Of a stretch of 64,000 bases of DNA, positions 20,075 to 28,986 are shown in pieces. The stretch lies in contig NZ_JARPQB010000013.1 of the NCBI RefSeq assembly GCF_029478665.1, forward strand, positions 1 through 64,000, given 5' to 3'. Numbering within the stretch: the first letter of the stretch is position 1; every line of letters starts with the position of its first letter. The translations under genes were made by a program, and so were the position numbers. Under the pieces are notes generated by a model, which was not told where the DNA came from, did no database searches, and saw only the letters and a list, made by a program, of their open reading frames with translations. Source of the stretch: Pseudomonas entomophila (lineage in GTDB: Bacteria; Pseudomonadota; Gammaproteobacteria; Pseudomonadales; Pseudomonadaceae).

Positions 20075-20920
20075 ATGCAACGTTTTCTTAGCATCGCTCT
20101 GGCGCTCTGCGTCGGCCTGACGCTGAGCCTCGACGCCAACGCCAAGCGCTTCGGTGGTGGCAAGAGCTCGGGCTCCGCGCCAATCCACCAGACCCGCCAG
20201 GCCACCCCGGCCACGCCAGCCGCCGCACCGACCGTTCCAGGCCGTGCGCCGGCCGCCAGCGGCGCTTCTCGCTGGCTGGGCCCGCTGGCCGGCATCGCCG
20301 CCGGTGGCCTGCTGGCCTCCATGTTCATGGGCGACGGCTTCGAGGGCATGCAGATCCTCGACTTCCTGCTCATGGGCCTGATCGCCTTCCTGGTGTTCCG
20401 CTTCATCGCCGCGCGCCGTCGCCAGCAGCAGCCGCAACACGCTGCCGCCGGTCACGCCCCGTACCAGCGTGAAGCCCAGCCGCAGGCTGCTCCGCAGTCG
20501 ATCTTCGGCGGTTCCGCCGCACCGGTCGCCTCGCCTGTGATCAACGCCCCGGCCTGGTTCAACGAAGCCAGCTTCCTGGCCGCCGCCCGTTCGCACTTCC
20601 AGTCGCTGCAGCAGCACTGGGACGCCAACGAAATGGACAAGATCGCCGAGTTCGTCACGCCACAGATGCTCGACTTCCTCAAGCGCGAACGCGCTGAAGA
20701 AGGTGAAGGCTTCCAGTCCACCTACATCGACGACCTCGATGTGCAACTGGAAGGCGTCGACGACCGCGCCGACAAGACCATCGCCACCCTCACCTTCCGT
20801 GGCGTGTCGAAGACCTCGCGCTTCGACCAGGGCGAGGTGTTCAACGAGAGCTGGCACATGGAACGCGCACAGGGCGAAAACCAGCCTTGGCTGCTGGCCG
20901 GTATCCGTCAAAACGGTTAA
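20075..20920 (+). CDS. Tim44-like domain protein, secreted/membrane-associated
   Basis: 281 residues from the ATG at 20075 (MQRFLSIALALCVGLTLSLD), a signal peptide cut near ANA. A Gly/Ser- and Pro/Ala-rich segment with KRFGGGKSSG follows, then a hydrophobic stretch (LGPLAGIAAGGLLASMF and FLLMGLIAFLVFRFIAARR, residues ~75-125). The C-terminal ~140 residues (WFNEASFLAAARSHFQSLQQ, then TLTFRGVSKTSRFDQGEVF) match the Tim44/MRPL45-like fold. The bacterial role is unknown. A strong terminator follows, so it is probably a single-gene unit. Confidence 0.82.
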   Translation: MQRFLSIALALCVGLTLSLDANAKRFGGGKSSGSAPIHQTRQATPATPAAAPTVPGRAPAASGASRWLGPLAGIAAGGLLASMFMGDGFEGMQILDFLLMGLIAFLVFRFIAARRRQQQPQHAAAGHAPYQREAQPQAAPQSIFGGSAAPVASPVINAPAWFNEASFLAAARSHFQSLQQHWDANEMDKIAEFVTPQMLDFLKRERAEEGEGFQSTYIDDLDVQLEGVDDRADKTIATLTFRGVSKTSRFDQGEVFNESWHMERAQGENQPWLLAGIRQNG

Positions 20921-20936
20921 CCGTCGCACGTTGCAC

Positions 20937-20970
20937 AAAAAACCCCGGGCCTGTCCCGGGGTTTTTGCTT
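20937..20970 (+). terminator. Rho-independent terminator after the Tim44-domain gene
   Basis: CCCCGGG, a short loop, CCCGGGG, followed by a T-run (GTTTTTGCTTTT) and preceded by an A-run, so it may work both ways. Confidence 0.9.
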
Positions 20971-21034
20971 TTGCCAGACTCGACTACTAGGGTATAACGC
21001 GCAGCGTTGTCATCTAGGTCAGAGGAAGTGAACC

Positions 21035-21442
21035 GTGGAAGAAGTGATCGAACAACTCCGTGAAGCCAACGAACCGGTGCCGGTGCCGCTGGATTTGCCG
21101 GACGAGGATCAGTTGATCGAGGTCGAGGAACAGCTGTTCATCAACATTCCCTTCGTGTTCAAGGAATTCCTGCTGACCGTCAGTGACGTGGTGTATGGCA
21201 GCCTGGAGCCGGTGACCGCCACCGACCCGCAATCCCACACCTACCTGCCGGAAGTGGCCGCCAATGCCTGGGATGCCGGCGTCCCTCGCGATCTCATCCC
21301 GATCTGCCAGGACGGCGACGATTACTACTGCGTCGAGGAAGACGGCACCGTGGTGCTGTGGTCCGGCGAAGAAGAGATCGTCACCGAAGAAAACTGGGAA
21401 TCGGTGTGGCACTGGGCCCGGGATGTCTGGCTGGAAAGCTGA
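21035..21442 (+). CDS. SMI1/KNR4 family protein
   Basis: 135 residues, very acidic. Starts at a GTG preceded by AGAGGAAG, a strong ribosome site. The pattern EVEEQLFINIPFVFKEFLLT, the central YLPEVAANAWDAGVPRDLIP and a late DGDDYYCVEEDGTVVLW are typical of the SMI1/KNR4 (SUKH) fold. Many members are immunity proteins against contact-dependent or type VI toxins, but others are housekeeping; there is no toxin gene next to this one. No signal peptide. A 9-bp hairpin lies in the convergent gap after the stop. Confidence 0.8.
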   Translation: MEEVIEQLREANEPVPVPLDLPDEDQLIEVEEQLFINIPFVFKEFLLTVSDVVYGSLEPVTATDPQSHTYLPEVAANAWDAGVPRDLIPICQDGDDYYCVEEDGTVVLWSGEEEIVTEENWESVWHWARDVWLES

Positions 21443-21494
21443 ATGAGAAATACCCGCACAAAATAATGGCTCTTAGCTATCAGGCCTCGTAGAA

Positions 21495-21519
21495 TCGCCA
21501 GGCTCTCTGCGCCTGGCGA
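21495..21519. terminator. Hairpin between convergent SMI1 and Kef-type genes
   Basis: TCGCCAGGC, seven bases, GCCTGGCGA: perfect 9-bp arms. No T-run, so a terminator function is only suggested by its place in the 138-bp convergent gap. Confidence 0.4.
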
Positions 21520-21580
21520 CATCGCTACCGCTCCATCCCCTCGGACGACGGTGAAGTCTCGCGCAGAAGGCGTTAACTCC

Positions 21581-23341
21581 TCAGTGCGAATTTTCCCGGC
21601 TGTTCTCCAGCGTCTCCAGCAACGCGACCTGCATACGTGTATGCACGCGGATGAACCAGCGCCATAGCAACGCCACCACCACTGCCGCGACCACCGCAAT
21701 GATCAGCAACAGTTCATTGGTCGGCAGGATGCTCGCCGACAACGCCGACAGCAGCAGGAAGATCACCAGCAGCGACAGCAGCGGAATCACCTCGGCGATC
21801 ACGCGACGCACGCGCTGGGTGTGCCGCCCGGCCATCTCCGGCTTGACCCCCATCTCCGCCAGCAACATCGACAACGCCTTGAGCTTGCGGTAGGCCGCAA
21901 TCAGGAACGGCAACGACAGCAACAAGGCTGCGCCCCAGATCAACGCCTTCTGCTGGCTCACATCATCGACCCACTCGCTGAGCCAAATGCCGATGCGACC
22001 GGCGAAGTAGCCACCACTGAAGAAGATGGCGATCACCAGCGCCAGGTTCACCCCCACCTGCAAAAGGATGCGCCGGATCATCGCCGCCAGCATGGCCCCT
22101 TCACCCTGGGGCTGGATGCTGCGCAGCCATTCACCGTACAACGACAGCACCCGTGCCAGGCGGCTCGGCACCACCTTGCCGAGCTTCAGCGACAACGGGT
22201 CGGCCGCGCGGATCAGGTAAGGCGTCAACAAGGTGGTGATCGCCGATACCGCCACCGCGACGGGGTAGAGAAAATCGCTGGTGACCTGCAGGGTCATGCC
22301 CAGCGCCGCAATGATGAACGAGAACTCGCCAATCTGCGAAAGCCCCATGCCCACACGCAGCGAAGTGCGCCCGTCGTTGCCGGCGATGAAAGCCCCCATG
22401 CCGCAGGAGAGCATCTTGCCCAACACCACCGCCAGGGTGATCACCACGATTGGCCAGGCGTACTCGACAAGGATTGCCGGGTCGATCATCAAGCCAATGG
22501 CGACGAAGAAGATCGCACTGAACAGGTCGCGAACCGGCTCGATCAAGCGTTCTATCTTCAGCAACTGGCGCGATTCGGCCATGATCGCGCCGATCAGGAA
22601 GGCGCCGAGCACCATGCTGTACTCAAGTTTGACCACCAGCAGGCAGAAGCCGAAGCACAGCCCCAGCACAGTGATCAGCAGCATCTCGTTGCTTTCGAAC
22701 TTGGCCACGTAGGCCAGCAGCCGCGGCACCAGCAGGATGCCGATGACCAATGCGACGATCATGAACAGCGACAGCTTGCCCACGGTGGAGAACACCTCGC
22801 CGGAGCTGACCGTGCCGCTGACGGCGATGCCCGACAGCAGCGCGATGATGCCAATACCCAAGATGTCCTCGACGATCAGCACGCCGAAGATCAGTTGGGC
22901 GAAGCGCTCGTTCTTCATCTTCAGGTCGTTGAGCGCCTTGACGATGATGGTGGTCGAGGAGATCGCCAGGATCGCCCCGAGGAACAGCGAATCCATGGTG
23001 TTCCAGCCGAACCAACGGCCGATCTCGAAACCGATCCAGATCATCAGGACGATTTCCAGGAAGGCGGCGATAAATGCCGTGGCCCCCACCTTGAACAGCT
23101 TGCGCAGGCTGAACTCCAGCCCCAGGCAGAACATCAGGAAGATCACCCCCAGTTCAGCCAGGGTCTTGATCGTGTCTTCGTCGTGAATCAGCCCGAACGG
23201 CGGGGTGTGCGGGCCGATGATGAAGCCGGCGACAATGTAGCCCAGCACCACGGGCTGCTTGAGACGGTGGAAGAGAATGGTGACCACCCCGGCGACCAGC
23301 ATGATCACCGCCAGATCCTGGATGAAGCTGATGGCATGCAT
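21581..23341 (-). CDS. Kef-type cation:proton antiporter
   Basis: 586 residues from the ATG at 23341 (MHAISFIQDLAVIML); AAGGAG lies 9 bases upstream, which excludes the longer frame. The N-terminal ~385 residues are a Na+/H+ exchanger domain (CPA2) with 12-13 helices, including LGYIVAGFIIGPHTPPFG, LFLGAILAISSTTIIVKAL and VLIVEDILGIG. Unlike KefB/KefC there is no TrkA-N nucleotide-binding domain; instead three or four further membrane helices fill residues ~440-570. It probably exports K+ or Na+ in exchange for protons at the inner membrane. Confidence 0.9.
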   Translation of the reverse strand: MHAISFIQDLAVIMLVAGVVTILFHRLKQPVVLGYIVAGFIIGPHTPPFGLIHDEDTIKTLAELGVIFLMFCLGLEFSLRKLFKVGATAFIAAFLEIVLMIWIGFEIGRWFGWNTMDSLFLGAILAISSTTIIVKALNDLKMKNERFAQLIFGVLIVEDILGIGIIALLSGIAVSGTVSSGEVFSTVGKLSLFMIVALVIGILLVPRLLAYVAKFESNEMLLITVLGLCFGFCLLVVKLEYSMVLGAFLIGAIMAESRQLLKIERLIEPVRDLFSAIFFVAIGLMIDPAILVEYAWPIVVITLAVVLGKMLSCGMGAFIAGNDGRTSLRVGMGLSQIGEFSFIIAALGMTLQVTSDFLYPVAVAVSAITTLLTPYLIRAADPLSLKLGKVVPSRLARVLSLYGEWLRSIQPQGEGAMLAAMIRRILLQVGVNLALVIAIFFSGGYFAGRIGIWLSEWVDDVSQQKALIWGAALLLSLPFLIAAYRKLKALSMLLAEMGVKPEMAGRHTQRVRRVIAEVIPLLSLLVIFLLLSALSASILPTNELLLIIAVVAAVVVALLWRWFIRVHTRMQVALLETLENSRENSH

Positions 23342-23614
23342 GGCGTGGTACTCCTTGTTCTCGATGCACGGGGCCAACCGCTCCTCAGCCGGAAAACCCT
23401 GAGCGTGGAGCAGGCACATACTGTTTTGATGGACGGAAAAGCCCACGTTGCATGGGCGTCGTCAGGTTAACATCGCGCCTTGCCACAAATGGCCGATGCA
23501 ATATGCAGAAACAGATCGGCCGATTCGACACCGTCGATGGCAAAATTGTCGTGACGATGGAGCGTCAGCCGACGTCCCGTACCAGGATGGGAAACCTCAA
23601 AGAGGGGAACAGAA

Positions 23615-24151
23615 GTGTCTGCAGATACCCGCCCCGATTCAGCGCAAATTCACCGTGAGCTCTCTATGGAACCTGGAAACGCCCAGTTGACCATGACTGT
23701 CCTGATGACACCGGACATGGCCAACTTCTCTGGCAACGTACACGGCGGCACCCTGCTCAAGTACCTCGACGAAGTGGCCTATGCTTGCGCCAGCCGTTAT
23801 GCCGGCACCTACGTGGTCACTCTTTCGGTGGACCAGGTGATCTTCCGCGAGCCCGTGCATGTCGGGGAGCTGGTAACCTTCCTGGCGTCGGTCAACTACA
23901 CCGGTAACACCTCGATGGAAGTGGGTATCAAGGTGGTCACCGAGAACATCCGTGAACGCTCGGTGCGCCACTCCAACAGCTGCTTCTTCACCATGGTCGC
24001 GGTCGACGACGACCGCCGCCCGGTGAAAGTGCCACCGCGCCAGCCCCAGTCCAGCGAAGAAAAGCGCCGCTTCCTGCAGGGCCAGCAGCGCCGCCAGATC
24101 CGCCAGGAGCTGGAGCAGCGCTACCAGGACCTGAAGACCGACGCGATCTAG
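23615..24151 (+). CDS. Acyl-CoA thioesterase (hotdog fold)
   Basis: Hotdog-fold domain with [20 protein letters not shown], the acyl-CoA hydrolase signature (YciA/BACH type), then [20 protein letters not shown]. The charged C-terminal tail ([20 protein letters not shown]) is typical of the Pseudomonas homologues. Start: GTG at 23615 has GAGGGG seven bases upstream and gives 178 residues. An ATG at 23666 gives 161 residues and is where the conserved sequence begins ([10 protein letters not shown]), so it is a serious alternative. It hydrolyses acyl-CoA to free acid and CoA; chain preference is unknown. About 270 bases upstream hold no recognisable gene. Confidence 0.9.
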   Translation: MSADTRPDSAQIHRELSMEPGNAQLTMTVLMTPDMANFSGNVHGGTLLKYLDEVAYACASRYAGTYVVTLSVDQVIFREPVHVGELVTFLASVNYTGNTSMEVGIKVVTENIRERSVRHSNSCFFTMVAVDDDRRPVKVPPRQPQSSEEKRRFLQGQQRRQIRQELEQRYQDLKTDAI

Positions 24152-25020
24152 TACTGGAGTCGCTGCGCCTCGAAGCGCACCCGTGGATGGGCGATGCGAT
24201 CCTGGGCCCGTACCAGCTGCAGTTCGTAGCTGGCGCAGGCCTGGGTTTCCAACAGCACCTCATGCACTGCCGCCGCCGCGAATTCGAACGCCTGTACAGC
24301 GCTGTCACCCAGCAGCAGCCGGGCCAGGAACAGCCCCGAGGTCAGGTCGCCCACCCCGACCGGCTGGCGTGGGAAGGCCAGCAGAGGCCGGCGCAGGTGC
24401 CAGCTCTCCTTGCTCGTCACCAGCAGCATTTCGAACGCGTCATCGGCGCGCCCAGGGTAGTTCAGGTGCTTGACCAGCACGATGCGCGGCCCACGCTCCT
24501 GCAGGCCACGGGCCATGCCCACGCAATCTTCGAGGGACTCGGCACGCCGGCCGCAGAAGCTGTCCAGCTCAAGCTGGTTGGGGCAGAGTATGTCGGCCTT
24601 GGCGACGGCCTCCTCGAGCAGGAACTCGCTCACCTCGGCAGGGACGATGCAGCCCTTTTCGGCATGCCCCATGACCGGGTCGCACAGGTACAACGCCCTG
24701 GGGTTGACCGCCTTGATGCGCGCGACCCCGGCCAGGATCGCCCGGCCCTGCTCGGCGCTGCCCAGGTAACCCGACAACACCGCGTCGCAGTTGCCCAGCT
24801 CGCCGATATTGGAAATGCCTTCCACCAACGCGGGAATTTGCGCTGGGGCAAGCACTTCCCCGGCCCACTGTCCATACTGAGTATGGTTGGAGAACTGCAC
24901 GGTGTTGAGCGGCCAGACATTGACCCCGACCCGCTGCATGGGAAACACCGCGGCGCTGTTGCCGGCGTGTCCAAAGACCACGTGGGACTGAATGGCGAGC
25001 AAGTGCGGCGTACGTTTCAT
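24148..25020 (-). CDS. pdxY: Pyridoxal kinase
   Basis: 290 residues, ribokinase/PfkB-like fold. Seen: [21 protein letters not shown] at the N terminus (given here in motif form [10 protein letters not shown]), [16 protein letters not shown] in the middle and [18 protein letters not shown], the anion-hole motif (usually GTGD, here GVGD) with the catalytic Asp. It phosphorylates pyridoxal to PLP with ATP in the vitamin B6 salvage route. Convergent with the thioesterase gene, overlapping its stop by 4 bases. A perfect DnaA box lies just upstream of its start (25041-25049). Confidence 0.93.
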   Translation of the reverse strand: MKRTPHLLAIQSHVVFGHAGNSAAVFPMQRVGVNVWPLNTVQFSNHTQYGQWAGEVLAPAQIPALVEGISNIGELGNCDAVLSGYLGSAEQGRAILAGVARIKAVNPRALYLCDPVMGHAEKGCIVPAEVSEFLLEEAVAKADILCPNQLELDSFCGRRAESLEDCVGMARGLQERGPRIVLVKHLNYPGRADDAFEMLLVTSKESWHLRRPLLAFPRQPVGVGDLTSGLFLARLLLGDSAVQAFEFAAAAVHEVLLETQACASYELQLVRAQDRIAHPRVRFEAQRLQY

Positions 25021-25140
25021 GCAGGGCTATTCCAAAACTGTGTGGATAAGTGTGCGGCCCGCAGTATGAACCCGATTGCCATCTGTACGACAGGCCAGAG
25101 ACGCAGTTAAGCTGGATCGACCTGTCTGGAGCTTACGCAA

Positions 25141-25533
25141 ATGCTGACCCTGGAAAACCTTTTCGTCCTGATGCTGGTGGCGACCGCAGGCGCCTGGCTG
25201 TGGCACAACCACGGGCTGCGCGAAAAGGCCCTGGCCCGGGTCAAGCAGCATTGCGCCAAGCTCGACCTGGAACTGCTCGACGACGCCGTGGCGCTCAAGC
25301 GCATCGCCTTCGTGCGCGACGCCAATGGCAAGAAGCGCCTGGCGCGCATCTACAACTTCGAATTCACCGTTACCGGAGAGCAGCGCCATCCCGGCACTGT
25401 CACGCAGTTCGGCGCCCACACCATGCAGATCGAACTCGCGCCCTACCCCTTCGAGATCAAGACGCCGCCACGCACCGACAACGTCATTGAGATGCAGCAG
25501 TGGCGCCAGGAGCACAATCGCTGGCGTAACTGA
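25141..25533 (+). CDS. DUF3301 family membrane-anchored protein
   Basis: 130 residues. One N-terminal helix (LENLFVLMLVATAGAWLW) followed by a basic segment (REKALARVKQHCAKLDLELL) and a soluble domain with ARIYNFEFTVTGEQRHPGTV. This is the DUF3301 pattern; function unknown. The stop abuts the stop of the convergent COG0523 GTPase gene (1 base apart) with no hairpin between. It would face the cytoplasm if the helix is an uncleaved anchor. Confidence 0.85.
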   Translation: MLTLENLFVLMLVATAGAWLWHNHGLREKALARVKQHCAKLDLELLDDAVALKRIAFVRDANGKKRLARIYNFEFTVTGEQRHPGTVTQFGAHTMQIELAPYPFEIKTPPRTDNVIEMQQWRQEHNRWRN

Positions 25534-25534
25534 C

Positions 25535-26509
25535 TCAGGCGCCCAGCCGGCACGCGGCAAGCGCCTCCTGCAACTCGTCCACGGGCTGCGCCTCGGTGAA
25601 AATCAGTTCCATCCGTGAATCCTTGCGCCACTCGCTCGGCTGCCAGCCGGGCAACTGCCCATCGAGCCCATTGAACGACAGCCAGCCCAGGTCGCTGTGG
25701 ATAACACCCTTGGCCCGGCGCCATGGCCAGGCCTGGAGAAAGGCACGCAATCTTGCCGTGTCGAAGCGTTGGCTGGGGTGCCAGCGCCAGCCGATGCTCC
25801 AGCCACCTTCGCCCTGCTGGGCCTGGCATAGCGGCCGACTTGGGTCTGTCCACAGGGCAGCAAGCGCCGGACCTGGATTGTCCACAACCTGTCGGCTTGT
25901 ATCAGAACAAGCCTTCCCTTCTGTGGAAAAACCCGGCAGCCGGATTAACGGCAGCGCGCCATGATCGACCCAAACCTTAGGTAGCTCGGGCAATCTCTCA
26001 GTTATCAACAGGCGGAGCTTGTTGTCCACAGAGGACGACTTGTTCAACACCAGCAACCCTGAAGCAGGCAACGCCAATTGCTGCGCTTCAGGCAAGGCTT
26101 CGCCACGGGCCAGGGCCTGGGCATCCAGCACCATGAGCAGTGGTTGCACGACCAATACATCCGTCCAGGGTGCTTGCTCCAGTTGTTGAAGCAACTGCTG
26201 GGGATGACCCAGCCCCGAAGGCTCGATGAACAAGCGATCGGGGCGTGCCTTGCGCAGGAGACGCCCCAGCCCGACTTGGAACGGCGCGCCGTTGACGCAG
26301 CAAAGGCAGCCCCCCGCCACTTCGCCAATGGCAATGCCGTCTTCATCGCCTGCCAACAGGGCGGCATCCAGGCCAATCTGCCCGAATTCATTGACCAGCA
26401 CCGCCCAGCGTTCGTTAGCCGGACGCTGGCTCATCAGATGGCGGATCAAGCTGGTCTTGCCGGCCCCCAGCGGGCCGGCGATCACATGGGTGGGGATGTT
26501 CTGCAGCAT
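25535..26509 (-). CDS. COG0523 (CobW/P47K) GTPase, first copy
   Basis: 324 residues from the ATG at 26509 (MLQNIPTHVIAGPLGAGKTS). Walker A GPLGAGKTS at residue ~10, the metal-binding CxCC in GGCLCCVNGAP around residue 70, and NKSS in place of NKxD. COG0523 proteins are GTP-driven metallochaperones; several act in zinc starvation. It follows a DUF1826 gene and a second COG0523 gene in the same direction but is separated from them by a REP pair, so whether it shares their transcript is open. One perfect DnaA box (25696) lies inside it. Confidence 0.87.
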   Translation of the reverse strand: MLQNIPTHVIAGPLGAGKTSLIRHLMSQRPANERWAVLVNEFGQIGLDAALLAGDEDGIAIGEVAGGCLCCVNGAPFQVGLGRLLRKARPDRLFIEPSGLGHPQQLLQQLEQAPWTDVLVVQPLLMVLDAQALARGEALPEAQQLALPASGLLVLNKSSSVDNKLRLLITERLPELPKVWVDHGALPLIRLPGFSTEGKACSDTSRQVVDNPGPALAALWTDPSRPLCQAQQGEGGWSIGWRWHPSQRFDTARLRAFLQAWPWRRAKGVIHSDLGWLSFNGLDGQLPGWQPSEWRKDSRMELIFTEAQPVDELQEALAACRLGA

Positions 26510-26576
26510 GGCTCGGTGTCGGGTCGGGGTTGGTGCAAGTCTATCGCGAGCCCGCAGCAACGCGACACACACTCCT

Positions 26577-26645
26577 TGTAGGAGCGGCTTCAGCCGCGAT
26601 GCAGGCACCGCGTTGGCTGCATCGCGGCTAAAGCCGCTCCTACAG
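26577..26645. repeat. REP inverted pair (AGCCGCGATGCAG variant)
   Basis: TTGTAGGAGCGGCTTCAGCC then GCGATGCAG, and the inverted copy ending GCCGCTCCTACAG, between the COG0523 gene and the DUF1826 gene. Confidence 0.85.
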
Positions 26646-26647
26646 AC

Positions 26648-27268
26648 TCAGGCCAGCCAATCCAGGCTCAGCAGTAACCGCCGATCTCCTGAAGAAGCCT
26701 GCGGCGAACGGTGGATAAGTCCGGCACCCTCGTTGCCCAGCCATTTCTCGCCCTTGAGCAACGCGACATCACCCACCGCCAGGCGACGAATGTTATCCAC
26801 AGGCGGTTGGTCACGGAGCAAGCGTGATCGATCAATTGCGCCTTCTTTCAACCACTCGCTGCCTGCGCCTGCATAACTGCTCAGCAACCGCAGCGGCACA
26901 TGATCCACATGGAAACGGGGGCACATCGCACTGTCCAGCACGCGCAGACGCAACCCGACCCGTCGAGCGCCCAACAGGCAGGTGTAGGCTTCTACCAGCC
27001 AGCACACGTCGGCGACAAAGCCGTCATAGCCATGCAGGTTCTGCGCCTCCCTGAGCAAACCTGGCAGCCGGGGTGGCTGACATTCATCCACCTCGATCAC
27101 CCGCTCATCCGCCAGAAGCTGGCCAAGGCTGAGTACCAGCGCGGCGAAGTCTTCCACCTGGGCGGGCAGGCGACGCTGCCATACCGCCAGGTTGACGCCG
27201 TCCTGAAGAATCTCCGTCATGATCTGGGGCGACTCGCCGAAAGCCTGGCGGATATCCACAGCCCTCAC
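26648..27268 (-). CDS. DUF1826 family protein, zinc-module member
   Basis: 206 residues from a GTG at 27268. The GTGA overlaps the stop of the upstream COG0523 gene by four bases, so translation is probably coupled. The sequence ([56 protein letters not shown], then [20 protein letters not shown]) matches DUF1826, which usually sits beside Zur-controlled COG0523 genes. The HVDHVPLR and IHRSP segments hold conserved histidines that could bind metal; that is inference. Biochemical role unknown. Confidence 0.85.
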   Translation of the reverse strand: MRAVDIRQAFGESPQIMTEILQDGVNLAVWQRRLPAQVEDFAALVLSLGQLLADERVIEVDECQPPRLPGLLREAQNLHGYDGFVADVCWLVEAYTCLLGARRVGLRLRVLDSAMCPRFHVDHVPLRLLSSYAGAGSEWLKEGAIDRSRLLRDQPPVDNIRRLAVGDVALLKGEKWLGNEGAGLIHRSPQASSGDRRLLLSLDWLA

Positions 27269-28473
27269 GCAGCTTCCTCTTCGTCCCAGGCACCGAACGG
27301 ATCAGGCAGCCGTAACCAGGCCAGCGCTCCCAGTTCCATTTCGTCATCATCGAGCAGGCAGGCATCCAGCTCTGTGGATAACCTTGCAAAGTCGATGTTC
27401 TGCCCGATGAACACCAGTTCCTGCCGGCAGTCGCCCGCTTCGGCCGACCACTGCTTGAGAATCGCTGCCCGGCTATCTTCATCCTGCGGCCACTGCTCAC
27501 GGGGCACAAAGCGCCACCAGCGCCCTGCCAGGCCATGGCGCATCATGCCGCCGGCCTGGGACCAACTGCCGGCTTCCTGATACTTGCTGGCAAGCCAGAA
27601 GAACCCCTTTGAGCGCAGCAAGCGTCCATTGCTCCAGGGCTTGTGGATAAAGTCATGGAAGCGTTGCGGATGGAATGGCCGACGCGCCTGCCAGGTGGTG
27701 GCAGCGATACCGTACTCCTCGGTTTCCGGCACATGCTCGCCGCGCAGCTCCTTCAACCATCCTGGCGCTTGGGCGGCCTGGTCGAAATCGAACAGACCGG
27801 TGTCGAGGATGCGCGAAAGCGCGACCTGGCCCATCACCATGGGCAGTATCTGAGCCCGGGCATTGAGGCTGCGCAGAATGGCGATCAATTCTTCACGTTC
27901 GTGCTGGCTGATCAGGTCGATCTTGCTCAGCAACAGCACATCGGCGAATTCGACCTGTTCAATCAACAGGTCGCTGATCGAACGCTCATCCTCTTCACCC
28001 AAGGTTTCACCACGGCTGGCAAGGCTGTCGGCAGCCTGGTAGTCGCGCAGGAAATTCAGGCCGTCGACTACCGTGACCATGGTGTCCAACCGTGCCATGT
28101 CGGACAGGCTACGGCCCTGCTCATCGCGGAAGGTGAACGTCTCGGCAACCGGCAGAGGCTCGGAGATGCCTGTCGATTCGATCAGCAGGTAATCGAAGCG
28201 CCCCTCCCGCGCCAGCCGGGCAACTTCCTCCAGCAGGTCCTCGCGCAGGGTGCAGCAGATGCAGCCATTGCTCATCTCCACCAGTTTCTCCTCGGCGCGG
28301 TTGAGGCTCACGTTGCGCTGGACTTCACTGGCATCGATGTTGATCTCACTCATGTCGTTGACGATCACGGCGACACGCAGGTCGTCGCGATTGCGCAGGA
28401 CATGGTTAAGCAGTGTGCTCTTGCCGGCCCCCAGAAAGCCGGACAGCACGGTGACGGGAAGACGGTTGGGCAT
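27265..28473 (-). CDS. COG0523 (CobW/P47K, ZigA-like) GTPase, second copy
   Basis: 402 residues from the ATG at 28473 ([20 protein letters not shown]); GAGG lies 6 bases upstream. Walker A is GFLGAGKST, the metal motif is [11 protein letters not shown] (CxCC), the G4 motif SKID is present, and the ~90-residue CobW C-terminal domain contains DLAWLRL-like [10 protein letters not shown] near the end. A zinc-type metallochaperone is the likely role, because a perfect Zur-like palindrome lies 48 bp upstream and FolE2 is divergently encoded beyond it. First gene of a unit with DUF1826. Contains two perfect DnaA boxes (27373, 27642). Confidence 0.9.
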   Translation of the reverse strand: MPNRLPVTVLSGFLGAGKSTLLNHVLRNRDDLRVAVIVNDMSEINIDASEVQRNVSLNRAEEKLVEMSNGCICCTLREDLLEEVARLAREGRFDYLLIESTGISEPLPVAETFTFRDEQGRSLSDMARLDTMVTVVDGLNFLRDYQAADSLASRGETLGEEDERSISDLLIEQVEFADVLLLSKIDLISQHEREELIAILRSLNARAQILPMVMGQVALSRILDTGLFDFDQAAQAPGWLKELRGEHVPETEEYGIAATTWQARRPFHPQRFHDFIHKPWSNGRLLRSKGFFWLASKYQEAGSWSQAGGMMRHGLAGRWWRFVPREQWPQDEDSRAAILKQWSAEAGDCRQELVFIGQNIDFARLSTELDACLLDDDEMELGALAWLRLPDPFGAWDEEEAA

Positions 28474-28520
28474 GACGGACCTCATCGGGCGGGCGCATTC
28501 GAAACGATGCATTGCACAAT

Positions 28521-28533
28521 GTTATATTATAAC
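28521..28533. promoter_or_regulatory. Zur box (zinc uptake regulator operator)
   Basis: GTTATATTATAAC is a perfect palindrome matching the core of the gammaproteobacterial Zur box. It lies 48 bp from the COG0523 start and 50 bp from the start of the small secreted protein, and covers a TATAAT (28525-28530, minus strand) that could be the -10 of the COG0523 promoter. Confidence 0.8.
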
Positions 28534-28583
28534 AATACAATTTAGCCAAGCCGCTTTGGCCGAATGGTTGTCTGGAGAGCGTC

Positions 28584-28961
28584 ATGAAATCACTTGGCAT
28601 CGTTGCGTTGCTGCTGCTTGCCCTGCCGGTGCCAGTACTCGCCATGCCCCACACCGGCCTTGCCCTTTGCACCCGCAGTGCAACCTTGCTCGCCTGCCAG
28701 GACAGCCAGGGCAACTACTACAGCGTTCGCACCGAAGGCAGCACCTTCTACCTGCGCGGCTATGAAGTGGCAGGTAAACGATTGTGGGCGCAAACCAACA
28801 GCCGCTATGGCCCGCTGACTTTCTTCACTGGGTTGGCCAGCGACGGTGAAGCTTGGGTCGGCTACAGCCGGCGCGTCGGCTGGACCACCCTCAACCGTGT
28901 TTCCAGTTCCAGCGGCCAACGCTTCGATCTGCATTGCAGCCTGATTGGTGGCTGCCGTTGA
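28584..28961 (+). CDS. Small secreted protein of the zinc module, unknown function
   Basis: 125 residues. A clear signal peptide (MKSLGIVALLLLALPVPVLA, cut after residue 20) precedes a ~105-residue mature part with four cysteines (29, 38, 118, 124), which could form two disulfides in the periplasm. The mature protein is rich in short aromatic and glycine motifs (QGNYYSVRTEGSTFYLRGYE, TSRYGPL-like SRYGPLTFFTGL). I do not recognise the family. It is the first gene downstream of the Zur box and precedes folE2 by 25 bases, so zinc-starvation expression is the main clue. Confidence 0.8.
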   Translation: MKSLGIVALLLLALPVPVLAMPHTGLALCTRSATLLACQDSQGNYYSVRTEGSTFYLRGYEVAGKRLWAQTNSRYGPLTFFTGLASDGEAWVGYSRRVGWTTLNRVSSSSGQRFDLHCSLIGGCR

Positions 28962-28986
28962 ACACCCCTAAGACCAGGATCTCGCC

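Noticed and set aside
23342..23614. Small open frames in the gap between the antiporter and the thioesterase gene
   Set aside because: Short, overlapping, without convincing ribosome sites or known motifs; treated as non-coding upstream region.
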